DNA of 5,741 nucleotides, taken from assembly GCA_900545075.1 (NCBI GenBank), contig UQXT01000117.1, positions 1-5,741 on the forward strand, written 5' to 3'. A program made the translations under genes and the position numbers. Numbering within the stretch: the first letter of the stretch is position 1; each line of letters starts with the position of its first letter. Source of the stretch: an uncultured Collinsella sp. Lineage in GTDB: Bacteria; Actinomycetota; Coriobacteriia; Coriobacteriales; Coriobacteriaceae. This document shows positions 5,095-5,741 of the stretch, piece by piece. A model generated the notes under the pieces. It saw only the letters and a program-made list of their open reading frames with translations. It searched no databases and was not told where the DNA came from.

Positions 5095-5123
5095 TGGTAC
5101 CGCCCGGGCGGTACCATTCTTTT
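5095..5123 (+). terminator. 22-base perfect palindrome plus T-rich tail in the plsX-acpP spacer
   Basis: TGGTACCGCCC (5095-5105) is followed directly by its exact reverse complement (5106-5116), then TTCTTTT (5117-5123). As RNA it gives a nine-pair GC-rich stem with a CCGG loop and an interrupted U tract. It may be a terminator for plsX, an attenuator or 5' stabilising hairpin for acpP, or a protein-binding palindrome. The terminator label is the most conventional reading; the interrupted T tract makes it a moderate one. Confidence 0.55.
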
Positions 5124-5141
5124 GGTATTCATGTACTATGA

Positions 5142-5148
5142 GAGGAAG
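5142..5148 (+). promoter_or_regulatory. Shine-Dalgarno for acpP
   Basis: GAGGAAG, with its GAGG core seven bases before ATG 5153, selects that start over the in-frame ATG at 5138. Confidence 0.65.
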
Positions 5149-5152
5149 CGCT

Positions 5153-5395
5153 ATGGACCGCTCCGAAATCTTCGACAAGATCGCCGAGGTCGCTGCTGAC
5201 GTTCTGGGCGTCGATGTTGCCGAAATTAGCGAGGAGACCACCTTTGACGACCTCGATGCCAACTCGCTCGAGCGCCTGCAGCTGGTTACGGCTATCGAGG
5301 ACGAGTTCAACCTCGAGATCGATGACGAGACCCTGCTCTCGCTCAACTCTGTCGCCGACGCCGTCGACGCTATCGAAGCTGCCAAGGAGGCCTAA
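5153..5395 (+). CDS. acpP: Acyl carrier protein
   Basis: ACP carries growing fatty-acid chains on a 4'-phosphopantetheine arm attached to serine by holo-ACP synthase. It serves the type II fatty acid synthase in the cytoplasm and supplies acyl groups to PlsX. The 80-residue acidic product has the standard four-helix plan: helix I about 3-18 (RSEIFDKIAEVAADVL), the loop DVAEISEETTFDDLDAN, Ser38 as attachment site followed by helix II LERLQLVTAIEDEF (39-52), then LEIDDETLLSLNSVADAVDAI. The residue before the serine is asparagine (AAC, 5261-5263), giving NSL where DSL is nearly universal, and helix II has ERLQL where D.VEL-type sequence is common. The size, acidity and position between plsX and rnc support the main fatty-acid ACP, though a specialised ACP is not excluded. 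Its last codons contain the rnc ribosome-binding site. Confidence 0.95.
   Translation: MDRSEIFDKIAEVAADVLGVDVAEISEETTFDDLDANSLERLQLVTAIEDEFNLEIDDETLLSLNSVADAVDAIEAAKEA
5384..5390 (+). promoter_or_regulatory. Shine-Dalgarno for rnc inside the acpP 3' end
   Basis: AAGGAGG, a near-perfect anti-SD match, is eight bases before TTG 5399. It encodes part of the Lys-Glu-Ala end of ACP. Confidence 0.8.
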
Positions 5396-5398
5396 GTC

Positions 5399-5741
5399 TT
5401 GGCTTTATCCGAACGACTTACGCGCGCCCAGGAAATCCTGGGCCACGAGTTCAACAATAAGGTGCTGCTGCGCGCGGCCCTTACGCATCCCTCGGCAGTC
5501 GAGGGCCAGCCGGTTTCTGCCAGCTATGAGCGCCTTGAGTTCTTGGGCGATTCCATTTTGGGCGCTGTGGTCGCACGCTCCCTGTTTGAGTCCTATCCCG
5601 AGTTTGACGAGGGCAAGCTCACTCGCTTGAAGGTGTCGCTCGTCTCGGGCGCCACGCTATCCGAGGTTTCTCACGAGTTGGGCATCGACGACATCATTAT
5701 CTTTGGTGCCTCCGAGACCGGTACCGGTGCGCGCGGCCTGC
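5399..5741 (+). CDS. rnc: Ribonuclease III, 5' part (3'-truncated by window edge)
   Basis: RNase III cleaves double-stranded RNA and processes the 30S rRNA precursor and many mRNAs. The visible 114 residues cover most of the catalytic domain; the dsRNA-binding domain lies beyond the window. ALTHPSA at 27-33 leads to the signature ERLEFLGDSILG at 44-55, holding the metal-binding acidic residues Glu44, Glu47 and Asp51 (matching E. coli Glu38, Glu41, Asp45), then FPE-like SYPEFDEGKLTRLKVSLVS. The start is TTG: the in-frame acpP stop TAA lies one codon upstream, so no earlier start is possible. A strong AAGGAGG sits eight bases before TTG, and the next start-type codons fall inside the conserved domain. 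It shares a frame with acpP and is probably on the same transcript. Confidence 0.96.
   Translation, partial: MALSERLTRAQEILGHEFNNKVLLRAALTHPSAVEGQPVSASYERLEFLGDSILGAVVARSLFESYPEFDEGKLTRLKVSLVSGATLSEVSHELGIDDIIIFGASETGTGARGL

Noticed and set aside
5095..5116. T-box riboswitch: UGGUACCGC in the palindrome resembles the T-box antiterminator core.
   Set aside because: Only about 66 bases separate it from the plsX stop, too few for the specifier stem, and no aminoacyl-tRNA or amino-acid gene follows. The match is explained by the palindrome itself.
4916..5152. In-frame extension of acpP upstream across the plsX end, palindrome and spacer.
   Set aside because: The added residues are Arg/Ser/Pro-rich noise. 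ATG 5153 has a Shine-Dalgarno and gives an 80-residue ACP of standard size.

Overview
This GC-rich window (about 60% by eye) is a stretch of bacterial chromosome carrying nine genes, all on the + strand. The gene set and order, recG-rsmD-coaD-(SepIVA/DivIVA-like coiled coil)-yceD-rpmF-plsX-acpP-rnc, together with codon use and the -10 elements, suggest an actinobacterium of class Coriobacteriia, most likely Collinsella or a close relative. The assignment rests on protein sequence and gene order recalled from related genomes, not on a database search. No mobile element, tRNA, rRNA, CRISPR array or phage gene is visible. No gene-free stretch exceeds about 125 bases.

Bases 1-2557 hold a tightly coupled trio: the 3' part of recG (replication-fork helicase), rsmD (16S rRNA m2G966 methyltransferase) and coaD (phosphopantetheine adenylyltransferase). 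Each junction is a stop/start overlap. Bases 2558-3677 hold a likely new promoter, a coiled-coil protein of the SepIVA/DivIVA-like family, and the Cys-rich DUF177 protein YceD, coupled through a TAATG overlap. Bases 3678-3991 hold a promoter, the zinc-ribbon form of ribosomal protein bL32 (rpmF, 59 aa) and a strong intrinsic-terminator hairpin. Bases 3992-5395 hold plsX and acpP, two core genes of acyl-chain and phospholipid synthesis. Each is preceded by a candidate -10 element followed by inverted repeats. The window closes in the RNase III domain of rnc, which starts at a TTG codon whose Shine-Dalgarno sequence lies inside the end of acpP.

The genes form a growth-linked housekeeping cluster covering ribosome biogenesis (rsmD, yceD, rpmF, rnc), lipid synthesis (plsX, acpP) and CoA supply (coaD). 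CoaD makes the CoA precursor that ultimately provides the phosphopantetheine arm of ACP, and PlsX draws acyl groups from acyl-ACP. I see no wholly new system. The points worth a second look are the hairpins placed between candidate promoters and the plsX and acpP ribosome-binding sites, an acyl carrier protein with NSL instead of DSL at its attachment site, lineage-type changes in RecG and PlsX signature motifs, and the septal-factor-like coiled coil with a 28-residue internal repeat.
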